Positions 16,859 to 26,015 of a stretch of DNA of 64,000 nucleotides are shown in pieces. The notes below the pieces were generated by a model. That model was not told the DNA's origin. It was given only the letters and a program-made list of their open reading frames with translations, and did not search any database. Source of the stretch: UMGS1994 sp944386155. GTDB lineage: Bacteria; Bacillota; Clostridia; TANB77; CAG-508. Made by a program: the position numbers and the translations under genes. Position 1 is the first letter of the stretch, and each line of letters starts with the position of its first letter. Location of the stretch: positions 1,612,001 to 1,676,000 of the forward strand of contig OZ006973.1 in assembly GCA_963931085.1 (NCBI GenBank), written 5' to 3'.

Positions 16859-16890
16859 ATTTTTCCCCCTATTTTTATAATTCAAGCAAT

Positions 16891-16919
16891 ATTATATCAT
16901 GTATCTATAACCTTTTCAA
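16891..16919 (-). promoter_or_regulatory. Promoter of the 837-aa gene
   Basis: TTGAAA (16919-16914), 17-nt spacer, TATAAT (16896-16891). Upstream GTTAACATAAATATTGAAAA matches the giant gene's promoter at 19 of 20 positions. Confidence 0.85.
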
Positions 16920-17091
16920 TATTTATGTTAACTATTGTTTATATAAACTTTCAACAATATTATACTATTATATACTAAATTTAGTAAATAGAATTTATAA
17001 TTTTTTTACAGTCTTTTTTCTTCAAACAATTATTATTAATTAATACGATTATTTGTAGTAATTATTTATTTTTATTTGAATAACATTTAAT

Positions 17092-18081
17092 ATGAAAGTA
17101 TTATTTTTAAATAAACCCAAATTAAATACTAAATTTCTAATAAAAGTATTCCTTATTTTATTTATAATTTTCTTAATTATGTTTTCTAAAACTAATATTT
17201 TAGCTGTTCAAAATGCAATATCTTTATTTTTTGAAAAAGTATTTCCATCACTTTTTCCTTTTTTTATAGCAGCAGACCTACTTTCTCATACTAATATAAT
17301 TAATATTCTAAATACAATACTCTCTCCTATTATGAAACCACTGTTTAATGTTTCTGGGAAAGGTGCTTTTCCTTTTATTATGGGAATAATAAGTGGTTAT
17401 CCAACAGGAGCAAAAATAGTATCAGATTTTAGAAAAAATAATATTTGTACAAAAGTAGAATGTGAAAGACTCCTTGCATATACTAATAATTCCGGACCAC
17501 TTTTCATAATTGGAACTGTTGGCTCTTCTCTATTTCTTAGCACAGAAATCGGAATCTTACTGCTAATAACTCACATATTCGGAACACTTACTGTTGGGAT
17601 TATCTTTAGATTTTACAAAAATAATTATTATAGAAACGAAAATATAGTAGATGAGCTTGATATTGATAATTTTTCATCAATACTTACTGAATCAATCTTT
17701 AATTCTTTTAAAACTACTGGAATGATTTTTGGATTTATCATTATGTTTTCGATTATTAATAATATATTATTAACTTCTGGTATTCTAAAACTTTTCCCTT
17801 CTGCTATTATTGGATCTATTTTAAGTACTTGCGAAATAACTAATGGTATAAATTATATATCAATGATAAAATCTTCTAATCTAACAATACAGCTAATATT
17901 AACATCTTTCTTTTTAGGGTTTGGCGGTATATCAGTCCTTATGCAAGTATATAGTATAATTTCAAAAACAGATTTATCTATTAAGCCTTATATATTAGGC
18001 AAACTACTTCATGGATTAACATCTGCAATTTATACATTAATAATCATTTTATTATTTCCAAGTTTCTCATTTAAAATTTAA
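17092..18081 (+). CDS. ylbJ: YlbJ-like sporulation integral membrane protein
   Basis: Multi-pass membrane protein of the Gate/nucleoside-recognition fold. In B. subtilis, YlbJ is made under sigma-E and is needed for spore cortex formation. The conserved signatures SGYPTGAKIVSDFR (about residue 102) and YTNNSGPLFIIGTVG (about 130) are both present, as are about eight hydrophobic segments. The 329-aa length is slightly short against ~400 in Bacillus. It is the only protein gene in the first 52 kb on the plus strand. No Shine-Dalgarno is visible before the ATG, and an in-frame TGA lies 12 nt upstream, so translation may be weak or the message leader very short. A plain Gate-domain transporter is the alternative. 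Confidence 0.85.
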   Translation: MKVLFLNKPKLNTKFLIKVFLILFIIFLIMFSKTNILAVQNAISLFFEKVFPSLFPFFIAADLLSHTNIINILNTILSPIMKPLFNVSGKGAFPFIMGIISGYPTGAKIVSDFRKNNICTKVECERLLAYTNNSGPLFIIGTVGSSLFLSTEIGILLLITHIFGTLTVGIIFRFYKNNYYRNENIVDELDIDNFSSILTESIFNSFKTTGMIFGFIIMFSIINNILLTSGILKLFPSAIIGSILSTCEITNGINYISMIKSSNLTIQLILTSFFLGFGGISVLMQVYSIISKTDLSIKPYILGKLLHGLTSAIYTLIIILLFPSFSFKI

Positions 18082-18112
18082 AAAACATGCATAAATTTGC
18101 ATGTTTTTATTT
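18081..18112 (+). terminator. Terminator of ylbJ
   Basis: AAAAACATGCA/TGCATGTTTTT 11-bp stem (18081-18091 with 18098-18108), 6-nt loop and trailing T. It overlaps the stop codon. Confidence 0.85.
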
Positions 18113-18205
18113 AATATTTATTTTTTTATTTATTATCTAAGATTTATTTTTTTCCTTTTTTATTTATTTTATTCTTCATTTATTTCATTTTTATTTTTAT
18201 TTTTC

Positions 18206-20080
18206 TTAATTTATTTTTTGAATAACATTCTCCAACATTTTTATTTCTTTTATTTGATCTGGTTTTCTTAAATAATCATCTTCTGATATCTCTGTTACAA
18301 TAATTTTATTTAATAAATTATATTCTTTCATCCAATTTAAATCATATAACATACTATTCTCATCTACATGAACTCTACCATGAGTCTTTTTATCTATATA
18401 TCCATCATTATTTAGTGTAGATGCAAAATGAATTTGATAAACATATTTTTCACATAACTCTTTATCTAAATAATTTCTAATATATTCTATTTCATTTGCT
18501 TTATAGATATTAGATTTTACTTTAACATGAGTTATATCTAAACATACTTTTAAATTTGGATGGTTTAATATCTTACATAAATAAAGTGGTGTACAATTAT
18601 TTTCTGAAATAATATAAACATTTTCTATTAATAACTTATTATCTGTTCCTTCTAATATCTTTAAATATTTATTTAATTTATTAATAAGTCCTGTAGAAAT
18701 TATTATATCTATATTCCATGTAGTATGGTATAAAAGATTTATTCTTATATTAAGTTTTTTTGATAAATTTACTATCTCATGTAATTGTTTTTCGAAAATT
18801 TTCTCATTTTTAAATAAAATATGTTCTAAGTCATAATTAAAAATTGGTGGATGAACAGTAATCTCTTTTATGTTTGGATATTTATTTAGCAAATCATTAA
18901 TTTTCGAAGTAATATCTACTTCTGACGTTTTTCCCTTTTCATCAAATAACTGTATTTCTACTCCTTCTGACTTACTTAGTATTTCTATAAATTCTTCTGA
19001 AATATCATTTAAGTCTGTCTTTGGGAAAATAGTAAAATTACTTAAATCAACTCTACTATTAACTAAAACGGTATTACTACTATCTTTATCTAAATTAGAA
19101 ATACTATTTATATCACTATTATCATTACTTTCACTATTATTACTATTATTTAAATTATTATTTATTAATAACTCATCTTCTGACTTTCCAAGTATATTGC
19201 TATCAATTTTTCTTGCAATTAATTCCATAAAGTTTATAATTCTATAATATTTATATAGAATATCTCTTTCTTTTTCTGTAGCATATAATAATGTATTATT
19301 CATATTATCTATGAAAAATCTAATATATAACATGTCTTTATTTATCATAACTTCTAGAGTAATATTAAACTCTTTTTTTATTTTTACAATTTCATCTACT
19401 ATAGATTTATCTATTATTTTTTTTGCATAATCTATATTATCAGAATACATATATAGATCTGCCTCTTCTAAACAAAACTTTTCTCTAGTATTCTTTGTGC
19501 TATTTACTTTCATAATATCGATTTCTTTTACTATTGAATTAAGATTTGCAAATGCAAAAGCTCCTTTAAAAGTTTCTTTTAATTCATTATTTTTTTGTCT
19601 TTTCTTAATAATTACATTTGCAACTCCTATATTTCTTCCATTTTTTTGCCCTTCCATATATGAATTAGAGAAAAATTCATTATATGCTTTATCAAAACCT
19701 GATTTTCTATATTTAGATTCAGAAATTTCGCCATTTTGTTCATATGTAAATCCATCTTTTAAATGAACAGCAAACTCTTCTAAAACAATTTCTTTAAATT
19801 CAACTTTCTTTTTTAGAATTTTCAAATTTTCTAAAAAACTATAAAATACTAATATTGCAAAAGCAATCATAAATATTACCCATGCTATAGTTTTTAATGT
19901 CTGATTTGCAAAAGCAATTATTATAAAAGTCATAAGTGCCATTATTGCACCAAGAAGCATCTGTAATTGTCTTTTTTCTGTTTTTTCTAAGTTTAAAATT
20001 GCTCTTTTTTTCGCAACCTTTTCATTAACCCAATCACATATTTCTAAAAACTCTTGTGGATATTCTTTTACTTTTTTCAT
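18206..20080 (-). CDS. Membrane protein fused to a xylose-isomerase-like TIM barrel, 624 aa
   Basis: The N-terminal part has two adjacent transmembrane helices (about residues 45-90) and a region resembling DUF3137 (YRKSGFDKAYNEFFSNSYMEGQ, then VANVIIKKR). An Asn/Ser-rich linker (about 310-350) leads into a C-terminal ~270-residue domain reading like an AP-endonuclease-2/sugar-isomerase TIM barrel: ITVHPPIFNY, INLLYHTTW, LLIENVYII, VCLDITHVK, QIHFASTLNNDGY, HGRVHVDE. The His/Glu/Asp positions fit metal binding. The start at 20080 follows GGAGAT; the upstream ATG lacks a site. It sits behind the aminopeptidase terminator. Its substrate is unknown. The domain names are by eye and need a profile search. 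Confidence 0.75.
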   Translation of the reverse strand: MKKVKEYPQEFLEICDWVNEKVAKKRAILNLEKTEKRQLQMLLGAIMALMTFIIIAFANQTLKTIAWVIFMIAFAILVFYSFLENLKILKKKVEFKEIVLEEFAVHLKDGFTYEQNGEISESKYRKSGFDKAYNEFFSNSYMEGQKNGRNIGVANVIIKKRQKNNELKETFKGAFAFANLNSIVKEIDIMKVNSTKNTREKFCLEEADLYMYSDNIDYAKKIIDKSIVDEIVKIKKEFNITLEVMINKDMLYIRFFIDNMNNTLLYATEKERDILYKYYRIINFMELIARKIDSNILGKSEDELLINNNLNNSNNSESNDNSDINSISNLDKDSSNTVLVNSRVDLSNFTIFPKTDLNDISEEFIEILSKSEGVEIQLFDEKGKTSEVDITSKINDLLNKYPNIKEITVHPPIFNYDLEHILFKNEKIFEKQLHEIVNLSKKLNIRINLLYHTTWNIDIIISTGLINKLNKYLKILEGTDNKLLIENVYIISENNCTPLYLCKILNHPNLKVCLDITHVKVKSNIYKANEIEYIRNYLDKELCEKYVYQIHFASTLNNDGYIDKKTHGRVHVDENSMLYDLNWMKEYNLLNKIIVTEISEDDYLRKPDQIKEIKMLENVIQKIN

Positions 20081-20154
20081 ATTTTTATCTCCATTCATTT
20101 TCTTTCGTATTTTTATATTTAATTTATTATATATATAAAAAAAATTTCATACAA

Positions 20155-20206
20155 GAGTAAAAAAATAAGTATAGAAAATAAAATATTTACTTTCTATACT
20201 TATTTT
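20155..20206 (-). terminator. Terminator of the M29 aminopeptidase gene
   Basis: Perfect 16-bp stem AAAATAAGTATAGAAA/TTTCTATACTTATTTT (20162-20177 with 20191-20206) with a T-run after it on the minus strand. Confidence 0.9.
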
Positions 20207-20283
20207 AAGTTTTTTATAGGTATTTATAGCTATTTCTAGCTTTTTAAATTTTTTATTAATTTTTCATAGATTTATATTTTAAA

Positions 20284-21399
20284 TTACATTAAATTTTCAG
20301 GATTTAAAGCTTCAAGTTCTGGAATTACAAATCTACCGTTTTTTCTTATTAATACATCATCAAAGTAAATTTCTCCTCCACCCCATTCTTCTGTTTGAAT
20401 ACATACTAAATCCCAATGTATTGCAGAAACATTACCATTAAACATATCTGTATATGCTCTTCCTGGAGTAAAATGAAAACTTCCTGATATTTTTTCATCA
20501 AATAATATATCATTCATTGGTTTTGTTACATAAGGATTAACTCCTAAAGCAAACTCACCAATATATCTTGCTCCTTCATCTGTGTCTAAGATTTCATTTA
20601 TCTTTTTAGTATTATTAGCAGTTGCATTTATTATCTTTCCATCTTTAAATTCTAATACTATATCAGAAAATGATGTATTTCTATAAGTAGAAACTGCATT
20701 ATATGATATTTTTCCATTAACAGAATCCCTAATTGGAGCAGTATATACTTCACCATCTGGAATATTACATTCTCCAGCACATTTAATTGCTCCCATTCCT
20801 TTAATAGAAAAACTCAAATCAGTTCCAGGACCTACTATATGAACTTTATCAGTTCTTGTCATTAAATCTTTTAAAGCATCCATCGCATTATTCATTTTTT
20901 CATAATCTAAATTGCAAACATTAAAATAAAAATCTTCAAACTCTTCTGTATTCATCTGTGCAAGTTGAGCCATAGATCCATTTGGATATCTTAATATAAC
21001 CCATTTTGTATTATCTACTCTCTCATTTAAAACATCTTCTTGACATTCTTTTTCATATAAAGCCATTTGATCTGAGGAAATATTAATTGCATTAGTAATA
21101 TTTTCAGAAGCCCTTACAGCAATATATGCATCCATTTTTTTCATTTGAGATAATTCTTCTTCTCTCATCATATTAAAAACTTCTTTGTTTCCACCTTTTA
21201 TTATTGCATTAGTAATATTCTCATCAGATATTCTTACAAAAGGTCTTGCTTTTACTCTATAAGCCTCTTTTATTAATTCTTTTCCTAAATCTAATGTATC
21301 TTTTCCATTTAATGAAATTAACACATTTTCATTTTCTTTAAGTTTTACACTATAATTAATTAAGCCATGTGCTAGTTTTTTCACTCTCTCGTCAACCAT
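20284..21399 (-). CDS. M29-family aminopeptidase
   Basis: Broad-specificity metallo-aminopeptidase of the thermophilic aminopeptidase T/AmpS type, cytoplasmic. The 371-aa length fits (family ~370-410). Family blocks are present: VGPGTDLSFSIKG, CNIPDGEVYTAP (metal-ligand Glu), KDGKI-x-N-x-TA, GEFALGVNP, FHFTPGRAYTDMF, AIHWDLV (His/Asp ligands) and GGGEIYFDDVLIRKNGRF. The start is preceded by AAAGGAGG. Monocistronic, bounded by hairpins on both sides. Confidence 0.93.
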   Translation of the reverse strand: MVDERVKKLAHGLINYSVKLKENENVLISLNGKDTLDLGKELIKEAYRVKARPFVRISDENITNAIIKGGNKEVFNMMREEELSQMKKMDAYIAVRASENITNAINISSDQMALYEKECQEDVLNERVDNTKWVILRYPNGSMAQLAQMNTEEFEDFYFNVCNLDYEKMNNAMDALKDLMTRTDKVHIVGPGTDLSFSIKGMGAIKCAGECNIPDGEVYTAPIRDSVNGKISYNAVSTYRNTSFSDIVLEFKDGKIINATANNTKKINEILDTDEGARYIGEFALGVNPYVTKPMNDILFDEKISGSFHFTPGRAYTDMFNGNVSAIHWDLVCIQTEEWGGGEIYFDDVLIRKNGRFVIPELEALNPENLM

Positions 21400-21464
21400 A
21401 ATATACCTCCTTTTTCTTTATGTATTATATCCCAATAAAAATTTTTAATCAATAATAAAAAAAG

Positions 21465-21507
21465 AAGAAACAATAAGAAGAGATAGATTAATTAAAATCT
21501 ATCTCTT
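21465..21507 (-). terminator. Terminator of the 612-aa gene
   Basis: AAGAGATAGATT/AATCTATCTCTT 12-bp stem (21478-21489 with 21496-21507) with T-rich sequence following on the minus strand. Confidence 0.85.
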
Positions 21508-21530
21508 TAAACTTATTATTTTTATAAATA

Positions 21531-23369
21531 TTAATAACTAAATGTTGAATTAGTATTTATTGTATTATTTCCAGAAACACTATTCATTAATTCATTTGTT
21601 GATGTATAAGTTTCCATTTCATTTAATATTGCATTATAGTCAGTTGTAGTATTAGTATTTGTATTTGTGTAGTCATATGGTGAATAGTTTGTTGTTCCTG
21701 TTCCTGAATTTGTTGTTAACTTCATTAATTTAGTAAATATTTCTGAAGCTTGAACATTCTTTACATACTCTTCTAATTTTGGAGTAATTTCAGTAATGTA
21801 ATTTTGTACTTCTGCTTGAGAATTTGTTCCTAATACATCAATAGCATTTGTTCTATTAATTTCTGGAATTGTTACATCTGTTGCTTTTAAAGACTCTTTT
21901 ACATTAACTGTGAATCCCATTTTTGCTTGATCTGGTACTTCGAATTTAACTTTCAAAGAAGTTTCAGTAGCATATTCTGAAGCTTCATTTTTAGTTACAT
22001 TAATATTTCCACTATATTCAAATGAACCAACAGATTGACCGTCTTTCTCAGCATTTAATTTAGCATAAATTTCAGATTCTGTATCAGATTTTAAGTTAAC
22101 TCCCATATCTAAAACAATTTTTGCACCAGATTTTTCTACTGTTAATTGTAAAGATTTTTTATCTTTATTATCAATTAATTTTCCAGTAGCAATTTCTTCA
22201 CCTAAATATTCTATAGAGATATCTGTTTCATCTTTGCCAAATGTAAATAATATAGAAGCTGAATTATCGCCTTCTTCAATAGCAATTTCTAATCCATATG
22301 TTTTTAATAGTGAAGAATATGCTGTAATAACTATTTCTGCATCTCCTAAATCAATTTCATCTATTGAATCTTTTAGTTGTTTAACAGCTTGATCAATAGT
22401 ATCTTTCATTTGATCTTTAGATATTTCTTGACCACTAAATTCTGAGATAAGTCCAGCTGCAGCTGAAGCTTTTTCTAGTATAATATCTTTTCCTTCATCA
22501 TCTGAATCAAAAGTATCAAGATAAGCTTCTACTATTTTTTGTACATCTTTACTATCTAATTTTAAAGTAACTTCTGTACATTTTTTGTCTTTACCATCTA
22601 CTTTGATCTCACCAGATTTAGTTTCTATCATATCAGCTTCAATTTGTTTTTTGAATACTCCATCATATGTATCCTCAAAATGTTTTATCTCTTCTTCAGA
22701 TAATCCCATTTTTGAAACTGTAGATAATAAAGATTCAAAATCTGTTGACTCAATAACTTGGAAAACTTGAGCAAGTTCAGAATATTCTGTACCTTGAACA
22801 TTATCTCCAAAGACTGCTAATTGTTTTTCGCTGAAGTCTGGGAAGCTAACTGCTATAGCATTGTTATTATAAACAATGTTAGCTTGAACTTCATCTAGTA
22901 AATTAGCTACACTACCTTTTACGCTTCCTTCAAAAGCTTTTTCTTTAGGATCTAGTTTTAAATCCAAATTAATTTTTGAACCATTAACTAAAGATTTTAA
23001 TACTTCAACTTCTTCAGCTGATAATTCTGAATTTACCATTTTACCTTCAAAAGAATCAATACTTCCTGTAATTTCTGCTGAATATTCTATATCTTTACCG
23101 TCTAAATTTTTAGATATTTCGGTAGTACTATTTTCTAATAATGCATCAAGTGGTGCAGTAAATGTTTCTTCTGCTTTTGACATTGCTGAGAAAAGTTTAG
23201 ATTTTTTTGTAAAATTAACTTTTCCTGTGCAAATGAAGAAAACAAGAGCAGCAATTACAAGAACTAAAACAACAGCTATGCCTATTATAATAAATTTCTT
23301 TTTAGATTTTTTTGGCATTTTTGACTCTGAATTAACTTCAGGAGTTTGTTTGTTTAATTCTTCATCCAT
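21531..23369 (-). CDS. Membrane-anchored extracellular protein of unknown function, 612 aa
   Basis: A short cytosolic Lys-rich head is followed by one strong transmembrane anchor (FIIIGIAVVLVLVIAALVFF, about residues 27-46). The large outside part is acidic, beta-rich and Ser/Thr/Asn-rich, and lacks cysteines apart from one in the anchor and one near KDKKCTEVTL. Repeating 'K-I-x-L-D-L/M' and 'E-I-x-A-K-L' strand patterns suggest a lipoprotein-like LolA/LppX or DUF6583-type fold, but I cannot confirm one. The C-terminal ~70 residues are Thr/Asn/Ser-rich and probably flexible. It follows the prepilin-like gene by 67 nt, so the two may form one surface-protein unit. Confidence 0.75.
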   Translation of the reverse strand: MDEELNKQTPEVNSESKMPKKSKKKFIIIGIAVVLVLVIAALVFFICTGKVNFTKKSKLFSAMSKAEETFTAPLDALLENSTTEISKNLDGKDIEYSAEITGSIDSFEGKMVNSELSAEEVEVLKSLVNGSKINLDLKLDPKEKAFEGSVKGSVANLLDEVQANIVYNNNAIAVSFPDFSEKQLAVFGDNVQGTEYSELAQVFQVIESTDFESLLSTVSKMGLSEEEIKHFEDTYDGVFKKQIEADMIETKSGEIKVDGKDKKCTEVTLKLDSKDVQKIVEAYLDTFDSDDEGKDIILEKASAAAGLISEFSGQEISKDQMKDTIDQAVKQLKDSIDEIDLGDAEIVITAYSSLLKTYGLEIAIEEGDNSASILFTFGKDETDISIEYLGEEIATGKLIDNKDKKSLQLTVEKSGAKIVLDMGVNLKSDTESEIYAKLNAEKDGQSVGSFEYSGNINVTKNEASEYATETSLKVKFEVPDQAKMGFTVNVKESLKATDVTIPEINRTNAIDVLGTNSQAEVQNYITEITPKLEEYVKNVQASEIFTKLMKLTTNSGTGTTNYSPYDYTNTNTNTTTDYNAILNEMETYTSTNELMNSVSGNNTINTNSTFSY

Positions 23370-23436
23370 AATAATTCTCCCTTCTTAAAATTAGTTTTAT
23401 ATAAAATTTTATAAAAAAATATTATATACAAATAAA

Positions 23437-23946
23437 TTATTCAATTATTGGCGTATATGTATGACTATAAGTTTCTTCTCCTATTTTTACATCTAAATCT
23501 ATTGTATATTTAATTTTACCTTCTGATTCTTCATAATCACTTCTTATAGAAAAGTTATCTATTTTCTCTCCTATTAAAGTTTTATCATAATATAATTGTT
23601 TATCTATTAATCCTATTGTTTTAGTCTTTTTATTCTCTCCATCACGTATCATTACTCTGATTGCAGAACATGAATCATCCTCATCTTCTAGTTTTTCAAA
23701 AAAATAAGAACCATTCACATTTTCATAATTTCCGAATTCTATTCCTACTAAGTTTTCATCTTTAAATAATGTAAGTAATGATAAATTTATTTTTGAATAA
23801 ACATTAGAATAGCTAGTATCATCTTGAATGTCCATAACATTATTATAAAAAAATGTAGTTATTCTTCCGATAATTACTGCTATTATAAGTAATGCTCCAA
23901 CATAAATTATAAGACTTATAACTGTTACTCCAGCTTCTTTTTTCAT
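23437..23946 (-). CDS. Prepilin-like (type IV pilin/pseudopilin N-terminus) protein, 169 aa
   Basis: The N-terminus KKEAGVTVISLIIYVGALLI has the short basic leader, Gly, then hydrophobic helix typical of class III prepilins (normally G-F-T-L-I-E), though the Glu at +5 is replaced. A globular beta-rich domain follows, as in minor pseudopilins. No prepilin peptidase, PilB or PilC gene is in this window, so processing is unproven. A simple single-span protein is the alternative. The start is preceded by GAGGTG. It lies just after rplL but behind a terminator, and upstream of the 612-aa membrane protein. Confidence 0.7.
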   Translation of the reverse strand: MKKEAGVTVISLIIYVGALLIIAVIIGRITTFFYNNVMDIQDDTSYSNVYSKINLSLLTLFKDENLVGIEFGNYENVNGSYFFEKLEDEDDSCSAIRVMIRDGENKKTKTIGLIDKQLYYDKTLIGEKIDNFSIRSDYEESEGKIKYTIDLDVKIGEETYSHTYTPIIE

Positions 23947-24009
23947 ATGTACACCTCTTTTATATAATATATTATATCTTAAAATATTGCAACTATTTTT
24001 CTATTTAAA

Positions 24010-24053
24010 AGAGCAAAAAAATAAGCATAAATCGAAATAATTTATGCTTATTT
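24010..24053 (-). terminator. Terminator of the rplJ-rplL operon
   Basis: 14-bp stem AAATAAGCATAAAT/ATTTATGCTTATTT (24019-24032 with 24040-24053), 7-nt loop, T-run on both sides. This is where transcription would normally continue to rpoB. Confidence 0.92.
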
Positions 24054-24088
24054 TTTGTATATATTTTTGTATATATTTAAATATAAGA

Positions 24089-24457
24089 TTATTGTAATTC
24101 AACAACAGCTCCAGCTTCAACAAATTTAGCTTTCATTTCTTCAGCTTCGTCTTTGCTTACTCCTTCTTTAACTGCTTTTGGAGCACTTTCAACTAAATCT
24201 TTAGCTTCTTTTAATCCAAGTCCTGTAATATCTCTTACAACTTTGATTACAGCTATTTTATTAGCTCCAGCTTCTTTTAATACTACGTTGAATTCTGATT
24301 TTTCTTCAGCTCCTGCAGCAGCTCCTCCTGCTACTGGTGCTGCAGCTGCAACTGCAGATACTCCATATTTTTCTTCAATTCCTTTAACTAATTCTGATAA
24401 TTCGATAACTGTTAAGCTATCAATTTCTTCTAACATTTTTTCTATTTTTTCACTCAT
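24089..24457 (-). CDS. rplL: 50S ribosomal protein L7/L12
   Basis: Stalk protein that recruits translational GTPases. It is 122 aa with the N-terminal dimer domain (EKIEKMLEEIDSLTVIELSELVKGIEEKYGV), an Ala/Gly hinge (AAAAPVAGGAAAG) and the C-terminal domain (EEKSEFNVVLKEAG ... KIAVIKVVRDITGLGLKEAKDLVE). The start at 24457 follows GGAGG; a longer frame adding MEDFK reads through the ribosome binding site. Second gene of the L10 operon. Confidence 0.98.
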   Translation of the reverse strand: MSEKIEKMLEEIDSLTVIELSELVKGIEEKYGVSAVAAAAPVAGGAAAGAEEKSEFNVVLKEAGANKIAVIKVVRDITGLGLKEAKDLVESAPKAVKEGVSKDEAEEMKAKFVEAGAVVELQ

Positions 24458-24582
24458 TTTAAAATCCTCCATTTTTAATTAATTTTTTTATTTAAATTTA
24501 ATTTTTAATTTGTAATTTAAGTATACAACTCTATTAATTTTAACTTATTTGATTTAATTAAATATACTTAATTTTTAGTAAA

Positions 24583-25083
24583 TTAAGCTTGTTCTTTTTG
24601 CTTTGCAACTTGATCAAGTGCAACAGCAAGTTTTGAAATAGTTCCAAGTAAGCTTCCAGCCAATTTTGAAAGTAATTCTTCTCTTGATGGAAGTTTTGCT
24701 AATGTTATTAATTCTTCAGCAGAAACTACTTTACCATCAATTACTCCACCTTTGATTTTGTAAAAATCATTATTCTTAGCATATTCATAAACTGCTTTAA
24801 GTGGTGCTAAGTAATCATCTTCTGCAGTTATTACTGCAGTTGGTCCTACTAGCATATCATCTAATCCTTCGATTTTACTTTCTTTAAGAGCTCTTCTTGT
24901 AATATTGTTTTTAATTACAGAATAACTTCCATTTGCATTTCTTAAGTTTTTTCTTAATTCTGTAACATCTGCAACATTAATTCCTCTGTAATCTGTCAAA
25001 AGAATTAAAGATGATTTTTGCATTTTTTCAGCTAATTCTTTTACTTGTTCTTCTTTTTGTTTTAGTATAACTTCACTAGCCAA
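24583..25083 (-). CDS. rplJ: 50S ribosomal protein L10
   Basis: Base of the stalk that holds L7/L12 dimers. The length of 166 aa is normal. LTDYRGINVADVTELRKNLR, YSVIKNNITRRAL and GPTAVI are diagnostic, and the C-terminal helix binds L7/L12. The start codon is TTG, set by AGGAGGTG 9-10 nt upstream; no ATG start is available. An L10 leader with an attenuator precedes it, so excess L10-L7/L12 should repress this operon. Confidence 0.97.
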   Translation of the reverse strand: MASEVILKQKEEQVKELAEKMQKSSLILLTDYRGINVADVTELRKNLRNANGSYSVIKNNITRRALKESKIEGLDDMLVGPTAVITAEDDYLAPLKAVYEYAKNNDFYKIKGGVIDGKVVSAEELITLAKLPSREELLSKLAGSLLGTISKLAVALDQVAKQKEQA

Positions 25084-25114
25084 TGTGTTTACACCTCCTA
25101 TATTTATATATACA

Positions 25115-25232
25115 TTTTTTTAAAATAAAAAACTTCAATCTGCCAAATCTCGAGGCAAATTGAAGCTACAAAAATTATACTTCACATTTCACCTCGGTAG
25201 GACTTACAAATGCCTACTGTCTTTGGCAAGTA
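25115..25232 (-). ncRNA. Ribosomal protein L10 leader with attenuator
   Basis: Lies between rplA and rplJ. It has the recognisable leader blocks GACAGTAGGCA, TAAGTCCTACCGAGGTG and a distal hairpin CTTCAATTTGCC/GGCAGATTGAAG (25165-25154 with 25144-25133) followed by TTTTTTATTTT, an intrinsic terminator. In other bacteria the L10(L12)4 complex binds such leaders to control rplJL. Confidence 0.85.
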
Positions 25233-25247
25233 ACTTATTTATTTAAA

Positions 25248-25931
25248 TTATTTTTGGTTTATAAATAAACCAGGACCCATTGTTTTTGAAATGGCTACAC
25301 TCTTAATATATTGTCCTTTTGCAGCAGCTGGTCTAGCTTTAATTATAGCATCTATAATTGTGTTATAATTTTCTACTAATTTTTCAGCTCCAAAAGAAAC
25401 TTTTCCAAATCCTAAGTGAATAATATTAGTTTTATCTAATCTATATTCTACTTTACCAGATTTAATTTCATTTATAGCTTTTGTAACATCCATTGTTACT
25501 GTTCCAGATTTAGGGTTTGGCATTAATCCTTTTGGTCCTAATACTTTACCTAATCTTCCTATAACACCCATCATATCAGGTGTTGCTACGATTACATCAT
25601 AATCGAACCAATTTTCTTTTTCAATTTTTGGTACTAATTCTTCAGCTCCAACATAATCTGCTCCAGCAGCTTCAGCTTCTTTTGCTTTATCTCCTTTTGC
25701 AAAAACTAAAACTCTTAATGTTTTACCTGTTCCATGAGGAAGTACAACTGTTCCTCTAACTTGTTGGTCTGCATGTTTTGAATCTACACCTAATTTAACA
25801 TGTAGTTCAACTGTTTCATCGAATTTTGCTTTTGGCATTTTTTCGATAATTTCAATTGCTTCCTTAGCATCATATAATTTTGATGAATCAACTAATTTAG
25901 CACTTTCTTGATATCTTTTTCCTCTTTTCAT
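25248..25931 (-). CDS. rplA: 50S ribosomal protein L1
   Basis: Large-subunit L1-stalk protein that binds 23S rRNA and, in many bacteria, the rplK mRNA. It is 227 aa from the ATG at 25931, which has AAAGGAGG 6 nt upstream; the frame opens earlier at a TTG that overlaps this site. Signatures are LPHGTGKTLRVLVFAKGDKA, VGAEELVPKIEKENWFDYD, GRLGKVLGPKGLMPNPK and TMGPGLFI. It follows rplK closely. Confidence 0.98.
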   Translation of the reverse strand: MKRGKRYQESAKLVDSSKLYDAKEAIEIIEKMPKAKFDETVELHVKLGVDSKHADQQVRGTVVLPHGTGKTLRVLVFAKGDKAKEAEAAGADYVGAEELVPKIEKENWFDYDVIVATPDMMGVIGRLGKVLGPKGLMPNPKSGTVTMDVTKAINEIKSGKVEYRLDKTNIIHLGFGKVSFGAEKLVENYNTIIDAIIKARPAAAKGQYIKSVAISKTMGPGLFINQK

Positions 25932-26015
25932 TTCTTTCCTCCTTTGGTACAAACGAGTATCTTACTCTCCCAATTTATTTTATTTTTATTTTTAACTTAA
26001 ATAAAATTTCTTTTA

